Of a DNA stretch of 37,289 nt, positions 8,452-17,241 are shown one piece after another. Both the position numbers and the translations under genes were made by a program. The notes below the pieces were generated by a model, which was not told where the DNA came from, ran no database searches, and saw nothing but the letters and a program-made list of their open reading frames with translations. Source of the stretch: an uncultured Erysipelotrichaceae bacterium (GTDB lineage Bacteria > Bacillota_I > Bacilli_A > RF39 > UBA660); NCBI GenBank assembly GCA_902788975.1, contig CADAMI010000014.1, forward strand, positions 1 to 37,289, in the 5' to 3' direction. Numbering within the stretch: the first letter of the stretch is position 1; each line of letters opens with the position of its first letter.

Positions 8452-10173
8452 ATGAACATTACTAATGAAATGATAAATGAAATAAGAAATAAAGTAGATA
8501 TCGTTGATGTAATCTCTAAGTATATTCCCTTAACTCAAAAAGGAAAAAACTACTTTGGTGTATGTCCATTTCATGATGATCATTCACCGAGCATGAGTGT
8601 TTCTAATGAAAAACAAATATTTACTTGTTTTTCATGTGGAGCTACCGGTAATGTGTTTACCTTTGTTGCCGATTACGAGCATATAGGCTTCTATGATGCT
8701 GTAAGATTATTAGGGAACCAAGTAGGCTATAATTTAGGACAAGCTAAAGTAATAAAAAACAAAAATACTGAATCCTATGAAATATATGATAAAGCTTGCA
8801 AATTTTATCAAAATAATTTAAATACAGCTTTAGGTAAAAATGCCAATGATTATTTAGAACAAAGACATATTGATAAAGAAACCATAAAAAAATTTAAAAT
8901 TGGTTTATCACTATCAAAAACATCAGTTACTGATTTTCTATTAAATAAGGATATTTCACTAAAAAAATTAGTTGACTTAGGCATTAGTAATGAGAATGGT
9001 ACTGATCTATTTATAAATCGTATTATGTTTCCACTATATGATCTTGAAGGTAATGTTGTTGCCTTCTCTGGTAGAATATATAATACCAAAGATGGTAGCA
9101 AATACATTAATACCAAGGAGACTTCGATTTTTAAAAAAGGAAATATCTTATATAATTATCATAATGCTAAAGAATTACTTAAAAAAAATGATTCAATAAT
9201 TGTCATGGAAGGATTTATGGATGTGATACGTGCCAGTACTATAGGTATTAAAAATTGTATAGCCACGATGGGAACAGCTTTAACTAAACAAAATGCCAAT
9301 TTACTTAAGAAAATGGCAGACAATATCATCTTATGTTTTGATGGCGATAAAGCAGGCGAAGAAGCAACTCTGAGTGCCATTACTATTTTAAAAGAAATTG
9401 ATGTTAACCCCAAAGTAGTTAGACTAGAAGAAAATTTAGATCCGGATGAATATATTTTGAAATATGGTAAAGATAAATTCAAAGCAAAAATAGACAATCC
9501 TGAAAGTTCTATTGAATTCTTAATGGAGCAACATAAAAACAAGAAAAATTTAACAGACATTGAAGATATAACTAAATATATTAATGAGTCACTTAATGAT
9601 TTGTCACAAATTGATGACTTAGTCTTAATAGATTTAACCCTAAAAAAAATGTCTACTGAATACAAAGTAGAGTATGATATATTAAAAAATAAATATCAAG
9701 AAATAAAAAATAACCAAAAGCAAAAACAAGTAGTTGTAAGCGCAAAGAAAAAAGAAAAATATTCACAGCAAGAATTGGCATCCAGGTATTTAATTAATTA
9801 TATGTTAAAAGATGAAAAGATAATAAATGAAGTTGAAAAAAAAGTAACTTTCTTTCCAAATACTAATACTAGAAATCTAGCCAATGAAATAATTTATTAC
9901 TATCATAAATATGGCATACTAAATGTAGCTGATTTTATTAGTTATATAGCAAATAATGAAGAAGAATTAAAGTTATTTAATGAAATAATTAACATAAAGA
10001 CATTAAGTGAGTATAATCCAGAAGAAATTGAAGATTATATTAAAGTAATCAATTCTTACCCAGTAAAAAGAAAAATAAATGAATTAAAAGATAAATTAAA
10101 AGAAGAAAAAAATCCACTAATACAAGCCAATATTTTAAATGAAATTTTATCATTAAAGGGAGTGAAACAATGA
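8452..10173 (+). CDS. dnaG: DNA primase
   Basis: A 573-residue DnaG that makes RNA primers at the replication fork. The CHC2 zinc ribbon is C38-x2-H41...C59-x2-C62, followed by the catalytic core and a TOPRIM domain with [11 protein letters not shown] and [10 protein letters not shown]. The C-terminal quarter is poorly conserved and would bind DnaB helicase. The ATG at 8452 has a strong GGAGGGG ribosome site; the 30-residue in-frame extension upstream is not conserved and is rejected. It overlaps rpoD by four bases (ATGA), the conserved macromolecular-synthesis arrangement. Confidence 0.97.
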   Translation: MNITNEMINEIRNKVDIVDVISKYIPLTQKGKNYFGVCPFHDDHSPSMSVSNEKQIFTCFSCGATGNVFTFVADYEHIGFYDAVRLLGNQVGYNLGQAKVIKNKNTESYEIYDKACKFYQNNLNTALGKNANDYLEQRHIDKETIKKFKIGLSLSKTSVTDFLLNKDISLKKLVDLGISNENGTDLFINRIMFPLYDLEGNVVAFSGRIYNTKDGSKYINTKETSIFKKGNILYNYHNAKELLKKNDSIIVMEGFMDVIRASTIGIKNCIATMGTALTKQNANLLKKMADNIILCFDGDKAGEEATLSAITILKEIDVNPKVVRLEENLDPDEYILKYGKDKFKAKIDNPESSIEFLMEQHKNKKNLTDIEDITKYINESLNDLSQIDDLVLIDLTLKKMSTEYKVEYDILKNKYQEIKNNQKQKQVVVSAKKKEKYSQQELASRYLINYMLKDEKIINEVEKKVTFFPNTNTRNLANEIIYYYHKYGILNVADFISYIANNEEELKLFNEIINIKTLSEYNPEEIEDYIKVINSYPVKRKINELKDKLKEEKNPLIQANILNEILSLKGVKQ

Positions 10174-11267
10174 TTGAAGAAATAAAAACATATGAAGAAA
10201 GAAAGAAAGAATTAATAGCACAAGGGACGGAAGCTGGTTTTATTACTTATGAACAATTAGCAACTGCTTTGAAAGGACTAGATTTAGACAGTGACTCATT
10301 AGACGATTTATATAATAGTTTGATGGAAGCCAATATTCAAGTAGTCACAGATGAAGAGCTGGCTGGCGATGACACTGGCGAAGATGATGGTGGCATTGAA
10401 AATATACTTCAAGATAGTGATTTAGCCAAAGAATTAACAATTAATGACCCAGTAAGAATGTATCTAAAAGAAATAGGTAAAATAAGTTTATTAACATTAG
10501 ATGAGGAAATGGAATTGTCTAAACGTATAGTTGAAGGTGATGAAGAAGCTAAGAATAAACTAGCTGAATCTAACTTAAGATTGGTTGTATCAATTGCCAA
10601 AAGATATGTCGGTCGTGGAATGTTATTCCTAGACTTAATTCAAGAAGGTAATATTGGCTTAATGAAAGCTGTTGAAAAATTTGATGCTAGTAAAGGATAT
10701 AAATTCTCAACATATGCTACTTGGTGGATTAGACAAGCCATAACAAGAGCTATTGCCGATCAAGCTAGAACGATTCGTGTTCCTGTTCATATGGTTGAAA
10801 CGATTAATAGATTATCTCGCTTTCAAAGACAATTAACTCTTGAATTAAATCGTGAACCAACCGAAGAAGAACTAGCCAAAAAAATGCATTTATCGTTAGA
10901 TAAAGTAAGGGAAGTTATAAAAATAGCTCAAGAACCTGTATCGTTAGAAACTCCAATTGGCGAAGAAGATGACTCGCATTTAGGTGATTTTGTCAAAGAT
11001 GAAAGAACAATGTCACCTGAAGAATATACTGTTCATGAATTATTAAAAGATGAAATTTCTGATGTTTTATTAACTCTAACTGAAAGAGAAGAACAAGTAT
11101 TAAGATTAAGATTTGGTCTAGATGATGGTAGCAGTAAAACTCTTGAAGAAGTAGGACAAATGTTTGGCGTAACACGTGAAAGAATTAGACAAATTGAAGC
11201 CAAAGCTCTTAGAAAATTACGCCATCCGTCAAGAAGCCGAAAATTAAAGGATTTTTTAAATGATTAA
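10170..11267 (+). CDS. rpoD: RNA polymerase primary sigma factor (sigma-A/RpoD)
   Basis: A 365-residue group 1 sigma factor. Region 1.1 is acidic (residues 1-90). Region 1.2/2 starts at [17 protein letters not shown]; the -10 recognition helix is in [19 protein letters not shown]; region 4 ends with the helix-turn-helix in [20 protein letters not shown]. Length equals that of Bacillus SigA. It is translationally coupled to dnaG and overlaps trmK by eight bases. The consensus-like TTGACA/TATAAT promoters in this window, often with TGn extensions, fit its specificity. Confidence 0.98.
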   Translation: MIEEIKTYEERKKELIAQGTEAGFITYEQLATALKGLDLDSDSLDDLYNSLMEANIQVVTDEELAGDDTGEDDGGIENILQDSDLAKELTINDPVRMYLKEIGKISLLTLDEEMELSKRIVEGDEEAKNKLAESNLRLVVSIAKRYVGRGMLFLDLIQEGNIGLMKAVEKFDASKGYKFSTYATWWIRQAITRAIADQARTIRVPVHMVETINRLSRFQRQLTLELNREPTEEELAKKMHLSLDKVREVIKIAQEPVSLETPIGEEDDSHLGDFVKDERTMSPEEYTVHELLKDEISDVLLTLTEREEQVLRLRFGLDDGSSKTLEEVGQMFGVTRERIRQIEAKALRKLRHPSRSRKLKDFLND

Positions 11268-11934
11268 ATTATCAACTAGACTAGAATCAATTTCTAGTCT
11301 AGTTCCAATTAATTCTAATGTAATTGATATTGGATGCGATCATGCATTACTTGATATTTATTTGTATCAAAATAAAATATCAAACAACATTATTGCTTCA
11401 GATATTAATGTAAATGCGCTAAATAATGCCATAGATAATATTAAAAAGAACAAATTAGATAATATTATTGAAACAAGATTAGGCAATGGATTAGATACCT
11501 TAAAAGATAGCGATGGAGTAGACACAATTATTATTTCAGGTATAGGTGCTCATACAGCTGTAGGCATCTTGGAAAATAATCAACATAAGTTAAATAAAAT
11601 AAATACAATTATTATCCAAAGTAATACTAAGTTAGAATTATTAAGAAAAGAAGTAACTAGATTAAACTATATTATTGACAATGAAATAATAATTGAAGAT
11701 AATAAAAAAACATATACCATTATTAAATTCATTAAAGGTAAGAAAAGATATACAAAAAAAGAACTATATTTTGGACCAATTCTACTTAAAACAAATACAA
11801 AATTATTTCAAGAATATATTAAAAAAGAATTAGCTAAATTAGAATTATATTTAAAATTATTACCTAAATATAACATAATTGATAGACATAAAATAAAAAA
11901 AGAGATAAGATTATATCATAATATCATTGATTAA
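11260..11934 (+). CDS. trmK: tRNA (adenine(22)-N1)-methyltransferase
   Basis: A 224-residue class I SAM methyltransferase. The SAM loop is [15 protein letters not shown] (about residues 21-35), the acidic strand end is ASDIN, and the family motif [16 protein letters not shown] is close to the usual ISGMGG form. The C-terminal coiled segment is typical of TrmK, which methylates A22 in the D-arm of tRNAs. It overlaps rpoD by eight bases. In Bacillus nif3 (yqfO) follows; here a terminator and the tRNA array follow instead. Confidence 0.92.
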   Translation: MIKLSTRLESISSLVPINSNVIDIGCDHALLDIYLYQNKISNNIIASDINVNALNNAIDNIKKNKLDNIIETRLGNGLDTLKDSDGVDTIIISGIGAHTAVGILENNQHKLNKINTIIIQSNTKLELLRKEVTRLNYIIDNEIIIEDNKKTYTIIKFIKGKKRYTKKELYFGPILLKTNTKLFQEYIKKELAKLELYLKLLPKYNIIDRHKIKKEIRLYHNIID

Positions 11935-11946
11935 TCTTATCTTTTA
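11903..11946 (+). terminator. Terminator of dnaG-rpoD-trmK
   Basis: AGATAAGATTA (11903-11913), inside the end of trmK, pairs with TAATCTTATCT (11932-11942) and is followed by a short T run. Confidence 0.65.
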
Positions 11947-11952
11947 ATATAC

Positions 11953-11977
11953 AAAAAAAGTAAGCATTGCTTACTTT
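11953..11977 (-). terminator. Terminator of the minus-strand tRNA array
   Basis: Read on the minus strand, AAAGTAAGC pairs with GCTTACTTT around a three-base loop and is followed by a run of T. It lies 10 bases downstream of tRNA-Lys. Confidence 0.85.
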
Positions 11978-11987
11978 AATATTCAAA

Positions 11988-12063
11988 TGGTGTCCCGTAT
12001 GCGATTCGAACGCATGACCCTTTGATTAAAAGTCAAATGCTCTACCTGCTGAGCTAACGGAAC
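11988..12063 (-). tRNA. tRNA-Lys (UUU)
   Basis: Acceptor GTTCCGT pairs with ACGGGAC; the D-arm has AGCTCAGCAGGTAGAGC; the anticodon loop CTTTTAA reads UUU; the T-loop is TTCGAAT; CCA is encoded. Last tRNA of the array. Confidence 0.97.
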
Positions 12064-12070
12064 ATATTAG

Positions 12071-12145
12071 TGGTTGCCTTGGCTAGACTCGAACTAGCGA
12101 ATGCCACAGTCAAAGTGTGGTGCCTTACCGCTTGGCTACAAGGCA
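12071..12145 (-). tRNA. tRNA-Gln (UUG)
   Basis: Acceptor TGCCTTG pairs with CAAGGCA; the anticodon arm is CCACA-CTTTGAC-TGTGG reading UUG; T-loop TTCGAGT; CCA encoded. Confidence 0.97.
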
Positions 12146-12165
12146 ATATGCAATCTAACCAAAAG

Positions 12166-12249
12166 TGGTGGAGGGACATGGATTTGAACCATGGAACCCG
12201 AAGGAACAGATTTACAGTCTGCCGCGTTTGACCACTTCGCTATCCCTCC
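12166..12249 (-). tRNA. tRNA-Tyr (GUA)
   Basis: Acceptor GGAGGGA pairs with TCCCTCC; the anticodon loop CTGTAAA reads GUA; a long variable arm makes it 84 bases, as expected for bacterial tRNA-Tyr; CCA encoded. G34 is a queuosine site, matching the presence of queA. Confidence 0.97.
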
Positions 12250-12254
12250 AAAAA

Positions 12255-12284
12255 CAGTTGCTCTACCAATTGAGCTATTTCGGC
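12255..12284 (-). pseudogene. Truncated tRNA-Thr (5' half only)
   Basis: On the minus strand, 30 bases read as the 5' half of a tRNA: acceptor GCCGAAA, then TAGCTCAATTGGTAGAGC (D-arm) and AACTG (start of the anticodon stem), then it breaks into TTTTT and the tRNA-Tyr gene. From memory the D-arm and anticodon-stem start match Bacillus tRNA-Thr(UGU), and Thr followed by Tyr is a common order in Firmicutes arrays. The anticodon, T-arm and 3' acceptor strand are missing, so it cannot fold as a tRNA. Confidence 0.85.
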
Positions 12285-12293
12285 AAAAATAAA

Positions 12294-12370
12294 TGGTGGG
12301 CGATACAGGACTCGAACTTGTGACCTCCTGCTTGTAAGGCAGATGCTCTAACCAACTGAGCTAATCGCCC
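12294..12370 (-). tRNA. tRNA-Val (UAC)
   Basis: Acceptor GGGCGAT pairs with ATCGCCC; the anticodon arm is CTGC-CTTACAA-GCAG reading UAC; T-loop TTCGAGT; CCA encoded. First intact tRNA after the promoter. Confidence 0.97.
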
Positions 12371-12372
12371 AC

Positions 12373-12420
12373 AATTACTGCCAGTATCGCACACCATCTT
12401 CGGCACTGCGTTTCACTGAC
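12373..12420 (-). pseudogene. Possible 3' remnant of 5S rRNA
   Basis: Immediately upstream of tRNA-Val the minus strand contains CAGTGCCGAAGATGGTGTG, which resembles the helix IV/loop E part of 5S rRNA (GCGCCGATGGTAGT in Bacillus), and 5S followed by tRNA-Val is a common Firmicutes order. Only about 50 bases are present and the 5' half is missing; the promoter lies directly in front. Identification is by motif only. Confidence 0.4.
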
Positions 12421-12427
12421 ATTTAAT

Positions 12428-12456
12428 AATATAACACGTAAAAATTTTTATGTCAA
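12428..12456 (-). promoter_or_regulatory. Near-consensus promoter of the tRNA array
   Basis: On the minus strand TTGACA (12456-12451) is followed by a 17-base spacer and TATATT (12433-12428). Transcription would start near 12421, just before the 5S-like remnant. The -35 lies 10 bases after the end of the S1-domain gene. Confidence 0.85.
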
Positions 12457-12465
12457 CAGTTTTTT

Positions 12466-12825
12466 TTACATTTTATCCATAATTTCTTTAATCTTCTCGT
12501 TAATCCATAAATCTAAATGTTCCTTCAAAGGCTCAAATCCATTCGAAAAATTTTCTTCACCGTTAAGAATTTTACCATCATTTCGGTAATCAATATTCTT
12601 AATACTTAATTTAAATTTATTATTTTCATGATCAATATCAACAACTTGTGCATATATCTCATCTTTAATTTTAATATAATCATTAATATTTTTTACATAT
12701 CCAGAAGAAATTTCAGAAATATGAATAAGTCCATCATATTTATCGTTTATTAATACAAAAGCTCCATACTTTTGAATACCAGTAACAACAACTTTAATTA
12801 CATCATTTATCTTAATATCATCCAT
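12466..12825 (-). CDS. S1 RNA-binding domain protein (CvfD/YugI, general stress protein 13 family)
   Basis: A 119-residue protein with one S1 domain at about residues 6-76 (INDVIKVVVTGIQKYGAFVLI, DGLIHISEIS, FKLSIKN) and a charged C-terminal tail. Firmicutes homologues (YugI/GSP13, CvfD) bind ribosomes or mRNA. The ATG at 12825 has a strong TTGGAGGA ribosome site; a 20-residue upstream extension would overlap the promoter and is rejected. A promoter TTGAAA-16-TATAAT (12875 to 12848, minus strand) lies in front, divergent from the NifU gene promoter. Confidence 0.85.
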   Translation of the reverse strand: MDDIKINDVIKVVVTGIQKYGAFVLINDKYDGLIHISEISSGYVKNINDYIKIKDEIYAQVVDIDHENNKFKLSIKNIDYRNDGKILNGEENFSNGFEPLKEHLDLWINEKIKEIMDKM

Positions 12826-12847
12826 ATTTTTCCTCCAACTTGTATGT

Positions 12848-12913
12848 ATTATACCATTTTTTTTACTATTTTCAAATAATATCATTGAAAAATAATGAAA
12901 AAAAAGATATAAT
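12848..12913. promoter_or_regulatory. Divergent promoter pair
   Basis: Minus strand: TTGAAA (12875-12870), a 16-base spacer, TATAAT (12853-12848), serving the S1 protein. Plus strand: TTGAAA (12885-12890), a 17-base spacer, TATAAT (12908-12913), serving the NifU-type gene. The two -35 boxes are nine bases apart. Confidence 0.75.
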
Positions 12914-12930
12914 TACTAACAGGTGATAAA

Positions 12931-13158
12931 ATGGAAATAGAAAGTAAAATAAAAGAAGTTTTAGATAGAATTAGACCATACCTTCAAAGTGATGGTGGTG
13001 ATGTTATTTTCAAGAAATATGAAAATGGTGTTGTTTACGTTAAGTTAACCGGTGCTTGCAGTGATTGTCCGCTTGTTGACAATACTTTAGAAAGTGGAAT
13101 TGAAGAAGCTATTCTAAACGAAGTGCCTGAAGTAATTAAAGTAGTAAATGAAGATTAG
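12931..13158 (+). CDS. NifU C-terminal domain Fe-S scaffold (YutI/Nfu)
   Basis: A 75-residue single NifU_C domain. RPYLQSDGGDVIF at residues 15-27 is the family signature, and the cluster-binding pair is C43-S-D-C46 in GACSDCP. Nfu proteins carry a 4Fe-4S cluster between monomers and pass it to target enzymes. It has its own promoter, an AGGTGAT ribosome site and a terminator, so it is monocistronic. In Bacillus the homologue yutI lies near yutH and yutD; yutH is again its neighbour here, convergent. Confidence 0.93.
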   Translation: MEIESKIKEVLDRIRPYLQSDGGDVIFKKYENGVVYVKLTGACSDCPLVDNTLESGIEEAILNEVPEVIKVVNED

Positions 13159-13169
13159 TCTTCTTTTTT
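13150..13169 (+). terminator. Terminator after the NifU-type gene
   Basis: GAAGA (13150-13154) pairs with TCTTC (13159-13163) around TTAG and is followed by six T. It overlaps the last codons of the gene and abuts the convergent gene ending at 13168. Confidence 0.75.
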
Positions 13170-14070
13170 ATTTGCTATAATTATTATTTAACCATGGTAT
13201 TATAGGAATATCATAATAATTTCTAAAAAAACTAATAATACTGGCCAAATATTTTTCGTATTCTGGTAATTTATCCACAATGGGAGCAATTATTTTTTCA
13301 TCATTATTATCAATTAATATATCTTCGTACATTTCAAAGTAGAAACTTGGATACATTAGTCTAGCTACAATCAGTTTTACATCTGTAATTGATAAACCAT
13401 TAATCCTCATATATTCAGTTAATTCATTATAAATATTACTATTATTTAAAAAGAAGGCATTTTTAATATATTCAGCAATATCTCTAGCACGATAATCGAA
13501 AATAATATTAAGTGGATTATATAATACCTCAATAGTATCATTAAATCTGATATTTTTATGACTAATAACATATTTATAATTATCACCAATATTAATATCA
13601 TTATAGTAACTTATTGCATTCTCAGCCATTCCTACAAAATAATTAAAGCTATTAACGATAATAGGATATTTTTTTCCATTTTCATTTATTAATTCTTCCA
13701 GATAATCAATTTTTTTACTCCAAAGCATACCCCAATTATTTTTAAGTTTTTCTGTATATAAAGAATTAGCTAAAAAACTAATCTCTTCTAAAGTAAGTTT
13801 CTTATTTATATTGGCATATATTCGGATTAATATATAATTCTGATTATTATAAAAACTAACATAATTATTATTTTTATTAACAATTATTTCACTAACTAAA
13901 GTATGTCCGAGTAACCTTTTATTTATATTAACAATAGTGTTAATGTTTATATTATTATCAACTGGATATATCCTGTATAAATTTTCATTATACATAAAAG
14001 AATAATGCTTATTATGAAATAAAACTTTTTCTACTCGCATATTATAAAAGTAATCTACAAAGTTATTCAT
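13168..14070 (-). CDS. YutH/CotS-like spore coat protein (kinase fold)
   Basis: A 300-residue protein resembling the YutH branch of the CotS/aminoglycoside-phosphotransferase-like spore proteins. Visible similarities are WSKKIDYLEELI at about residue 117, SFNYFVGMAENAISYYND at about 142 and LIVARLMYPSFYFEMYEDI at about 237. These proteins are coat components with a kinase-like fold of unknown substrate. GAGGGA sits before the ATG. It converges on the NifU-type gene, keeping the yutI/yutH adjacency of Bacillus. Sequence is strongly drifted and Asn-rich; a generic APH-fold kinase is the alternative. Confidence 0.6.
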   Translation of the reverse strand: MNNFVDYFYNMRVEKVLFHNKHYSFMYNENLYRIYPVDNNININTIVNINKRLLGHTLVSEIIVNKNNNYVSFYNNQNYILIRIYANINKKLTLEEISFLANSLYTEKLKNNWGMLWSKKIDYLEELINENGKKYPIIVNSFNYFVGMAENAISYYNDINIGDNYKYVISHKNIRFNDTIEVLYNPLNIIFDYRARDIAEYIKNAFFLNNSNIYNELTEYMRINGLSITDVKLIVARLMYPSFYFEMYEDILIDNNDEKIIAPIVDKLPEYEKYLASIISFFRNYYDIPIIPWLNNNYSK

Positions 14071-14127
14071 ACAAAATCCCTCATTAAAATGTATTCATAA
14101 TTTAAAAATAAATTATTAAAAAAAAGT

Positions 14128-14157
14128 TTGACAAAACAAAAATTATCTGTATATAAT
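14128..14157 (+). promoter_or_regulatory. Promoter for topA
   Basis: TTGACA (14128-14133), an 18-base spacer and TATAAT (14152-14157), followed by GAAAGGACGAAGG before the topA ATG. Confidence 0.8.
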
Positions 14158-14179
14158 TGGTAAGAAAGGACGAAGGTAC

Positions 14180-16210
14180 ATGTCAAAAAAATTAGTAATT
14201 GTCGAATCTCCAAGTAAAAGTAAAACAATTGAAAAATACCTAGGAAGTGATTATAAAGTAGTTTCTTCATTAGGACACATAAGAGATTTATCAACCACAG
14301 GGAAATATGGTTTTGGTATTGATATTGATAATAATTTTAAACCTAATTATGAAATCATTAAAGGTAAAAAGAAATTAGTAACAGATTTAAAAAAATATGT
14401 TAAAGATTCAGATTATGTCTATTTAGCAACCGATCCCGATCGTGAAGGTGAAGCTATATCATGGCATCTATATGATGCTTTAGGATTAAAAAAAGATAAT
14501 TATAAACGTATTGTCTTTAATGAAATAACTAAAGATGTCATTCTATCTAGTTTTGCCAAAGCCAGAGCCATTGATGATAATTTAGTTAAATCTCAAGAGA
14601 CAAGAAGAATGCTTGATCGTATTATTGGTTTTAGATTGAGTAAACTAATGCAATCAAAAACTGGTGGAAAATCAGCTGGCCGTGTTCAAAGTGTTGCTTT
14701 AAAGTTAATTGTCGATAGGGAAAGAGAAATTGAAGCTTTTATTCCTGAAGATTATTATGAGATAGATGCTATCTTCGACGAATTTGAAGCTAAACTAGAT
14801 ACATATAATAATAAAAAGGTTGAAATCAAAACTGAAGAAGAAGCTAAAGATATTATTAGTAAATTATCAAAAATATTTAATATTGCTTCTGTTGATAAAC
14901 AAGCCAAAAATAAAAAGGCTAAACCTCCATACATAACATCAACATTACAACAAGATGCTTCAACCAAATTAAATTTTACATCTAAAAAAACAATGATGTT
15001 AGCTCAAAAACTATATGAAGGTGTATCATTACAAAACGAAACAGTCGGTTTAATTACATACATGAGAACAGACTCAATCAGATTATCAGATGATTTCGTT
15101 AAACCAACTTATGCCTATATTGATACTAATTATGGAAGTGAATATGTCGGATATGTTAAAACAACAAAAAAGACTGAAAATATTCAAGATGCCCATGAAG
15201 CAATTAGACCGACAAGTATTAATAGAACGCCTGAATCAGTAAAAGAATTTCTATCAAATGATGAATATAAATTATATCGTATGATTTATTATCGCGCATT
15301 AGCATCACTAATGAAAGATGCTAAAACTGAAGCTACAACTGTGATATTAGATAATAATAATTATCAATTTAAAGCAACTGGATCAATTCTTACATTTGAT
15401 GGTTATTTAAAGGCATATAGTGAGTATGAAGATAATAAAGATATTATTCTTCCTGATTTTAGTAAATATAAGAAAAATACAATTAACTCGAATGAAATTA
15501 ACTATACAATGCATACAACTAAACCACCAGCTAGATATACTGAAAGCAAACTTATTAAAGAAATGGAAACCCTTGGTATTGGAAGACCATCAACGTATGC
15601 AACAACTATTGGTATTTTATCAGAAAGAGGATATGTTAAAATAATTGATAAAAAATTTCATCCTACTGAAATTGGTATTGAGACAACTGATAAATTACAA
15701 GAATTCTTTAAGGACATAATAAATGTTGACTATACAAGGGAAATGGAAGAAGATTTAGATAAAATTGCTGATGGAGATTTAGCTTATACAAATTTATTAA
15801 GAAGATTTTATGATGAATTTGAACCAAAAGTAAAAGAAGCATTCAGCCATATGGAAAAGAAACCGGCGGAAGTTACTGGAGAAATGTGCCCTAACTGTGG
15901 AAATCCATTAGTAATAAAAAAGAGTAGATATGGTGAATTTGTAGCTTGTTCAAACTATCCAGAATGTAAATACATAAAACAACCAGAAAAAGATAAACCA
16001 AAAGAAATAATGCCATGTCCAAAATGTAATGGTACAATTGTTGAAAAGAAGAGTAGAAAAGGTAAAATTTTTTATGGTTGCAACAATTACCCAAAATGTG
16101 ATTTTGCCACTTGGGATGAACCAATTAATGAAAAATGTCCAGAATGTGGAAGTGTTCTTACTAAAAAGGGCAAAAAAATAAAATGCAGTAAATGTGATTA
16201 TGAAAAATAG
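14180..16210 (+). CDS. topA: DNA topoisomerase I
   Basis: A 676-residue type IA topoisomerase that relaxes negative supercoils. The TOPRIM domain begins KLVIVESPSKSKTIE and holds DPDREGE at residues 85-91; the catalytic tyrosine is Y294 in LITYMRTDS. The C-terminus has three zinc ribbons: CPNCG...CSNYPEC, CPKCN...CNNYPKC and CPECG...CSKC. Size and domain order are those of Bacillus TopA. It has its own promoter. The usual neighbours (dprA, trmFO, xerC) are absent; a nuclease gene follows 71 bases later. Confidence 0.98.
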   Translation: MSKKLVIVESPSKSKTIEKYLGSDYKVVSSLGHIRDLSTTGKYGFGIDIDNNFKPNYEIIKGKKKLVTDLKKYVKDSDYVYLATDPDREGEAISWHLYDALGLKKDNYKRIVFNEITKDVILSSFAKARAIDDNLVKSQETRRMLDRIIGFRLSKLMQSKTGGKSAGRVQSVALKLIVDREREIEAFIPEDYYEIDAIFDEFEAKLDTYNNKKVEIKTEEEAKDIISKLSKIFNIASVDKQAKNKKAKPPYITSTLQQDASTKLNFTSKKTMMLAQKLYEGVSLQNETVGLITYMRTDSIRLSDDFVKPTYAYIDTNYGSEYVGYVKTTKKTENIQDAHEAIRPTSINRTPESVKEFLSNDEYKLYRMIYYRALASLMKDAKTEATTVILDNNNYQFKATGSILTFDGYLKAYSEYEDNKDIILPDFSKYKKNTINSNEINYTMHTTKPPARYTESKLIKEMETLGIGRPSTYATTIGILSERGYVKIIDKKFHPTEIGIETTDKLQEFFKDIINVDYTREMEEDLDKIADGDLAYTNLLRRFYDEFEPKVKEAFSHMEKKPAEVTGEMCPNCGNPLVIKKSRYGEFVACSNYPECKYIKQPEKDKPKEIMPCPKCNGTIVEKKSRKGKIFYGCNNYPKCDFATWDEPINEKCPECGSVLTKKGKKIKCSKCDYEK

Positions 16211-16281
16211 CAAAGTCTATTTTTCTTTTAGTATGAGAAAAAAATATTAACAATCAGTTAACAAAGAAAGAAGGTAGATAT

Positions 16282-17043
16282 ATGCATAATGCATTTGTAA
16301 AATTAAATAAAGAATTTGAACGAATAAAACAAAAGGGATATATAAAAGGTATTTATAACTCCCCATCATCAATTGGTAGGACCTTTGAACAAGAATTAGG
16401 GATTATTGGAAACAATAAGAGTTTACCCGATTATTATGGAATAGAATTAAAAACTAGAAAAAGTAACGCTAAAAGTTTAATAAATTTATTTAACGCTTTC
16501 CCAGATGGCAGAGAAAAAAATGAATTGCTTAGACTAAGAGATACATATGGTTACCCATATAAAAAAGATCGCAAATATAAGTGCTTATATATAGAAGCAT
16601 ATGCAAACAAAGTTAATAAATGTGGAATAAAATATTACTTCAAACTTGATATTGATACAAAAAATGAAAGAATATATTTATCTATCTATAATAACAATAA
16701 AGAATTAATAGAAAAAAAAATATTTTGGTCATTTTCCTACTTAAAGAGAAAATTAAAAAACAAATTATCATTTTTAACGCTAATACACTCAAATAATAAA
16801 ATAATAAATGGTTGGGGATATCATGAATATTATGATATAAAATTTTATGTCTTAAAAAATTTTAGAAAATTTTTAAAATTACTTGAAGATGGAAAAATAA
16901 AAATGTATTTAGAAATAAATGTGCGCCAGGATAAAGTACACTATGGGCAAGTTCATTATAATGGATGTAGTTTTCAAATTAATGAAAGTAATATTGAAGA
17001 ATTATTCTATAAATATGATTTAGATACAAAAAAATTACTTTAA
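16282..17043 (+). CDS. MvaI/BcnI-type restriction endonuclease, no partner methylase nearby
   Basis: A 253-residue protein with the MvaI/BcnI-family core: IGRTFEQELGI (about residues 31-41), then LPDYYGIELKTRK, giving D50, E55 and K57 of a PD-(D/E)xK active site. MvaI and BcnI are monomeric enzymes related in fold to MutH that cut each strand in turn. The ribosome site is AAAGAAGG. No DNA methyltransferase is encoded on either strand of the window. It may be a solitary restriction enzyme, a MutH-like repair nickase or a remnant; all catalytic positions look intact. Confidence 0.75.
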   Translation: MHNAFVKLNKEFERIKQKGYIKGIYNSPSSIGRTFEQELGIIGNNKSLPDYYGIELKTRKSNAKSLINLFNAFPDGREKNELLRLRDTYGYPYKKDRKYKCLYIEAYANKVNKCGIKYYFKLDIDTKNERIYLSIYNNNKELIEKKIFWSFSYLKRKLKNKLSFLTLIHSNNKIINGWGYHEYYDIKFYVLKNFRKFLKLLEDGKIKMYLEINVRQDKVHYGQVHYNGCSFQINESNIEELFYKYDLDTKKLL

Positions 17044-17205
17044 ATGTTATATTATAAAAATATTGATGTTGACAAACATAGCAATTAATTATTAATTTTT
17101 ATATTTAATATTTTATAGTTCAGTTGGCTTATATCAAAATTATTTATATAAATATGCACCAGAGAGTCAAGGGTGATCCTCAACAAGCATATGATTTGGG
17201 ACAAC
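17044..17205. other. Non-coding stretch between the nuclease gene and the tRNA pair
   Basis: AT-rich sequence with no convincing gene. Bases about 17152-17205 are less AT-rich and hold a 21-codon open frame (17154-17219) without a ribosome site. An AGTTCAGTTGG at 17117 resembles a tRNA D-arm but the rest of a tRNA is lacking. It may be eroded sequence. Confidence 0.4.
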
Positions 17206-17232
17206 AAAAAAAGCCTTGAAAACAAGACTTAA
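17206..17232 (-). terminator. Terminator of tRNA-Ala/tRNA-Pro unit
   Basis: On the minus strand AAGTCTTG pairs with CAAGGCTT around TTTT and is followed by seven T. It lies 10 bases beyond the tRNA-Pro 3' end. Confidence 0.85.
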
Positions 17233-17241
17233 TTTCCATAA

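Noticed and set aside
9159-9665. 168-codon minus-strand open frame inside dnaG
   Set aside because: Antisense shadow of a conserved TOPRIM region; low-complexity Ser/Leu/Ile product without a family.
14067-14294. Minus-strand open frame spanning the topA start and promoter
   Set aside because: It overlaps a consensus promoter and the conserved topA N-terminus; no ribosome site.
17110-17165. Degenerate tRNA on the plus strand (AGTTCAGTTGG like a D-arm)
   Set aside because: No acceptor pairing, anticodon arm or T-arm follows; a chance match or unrecognisable relic.
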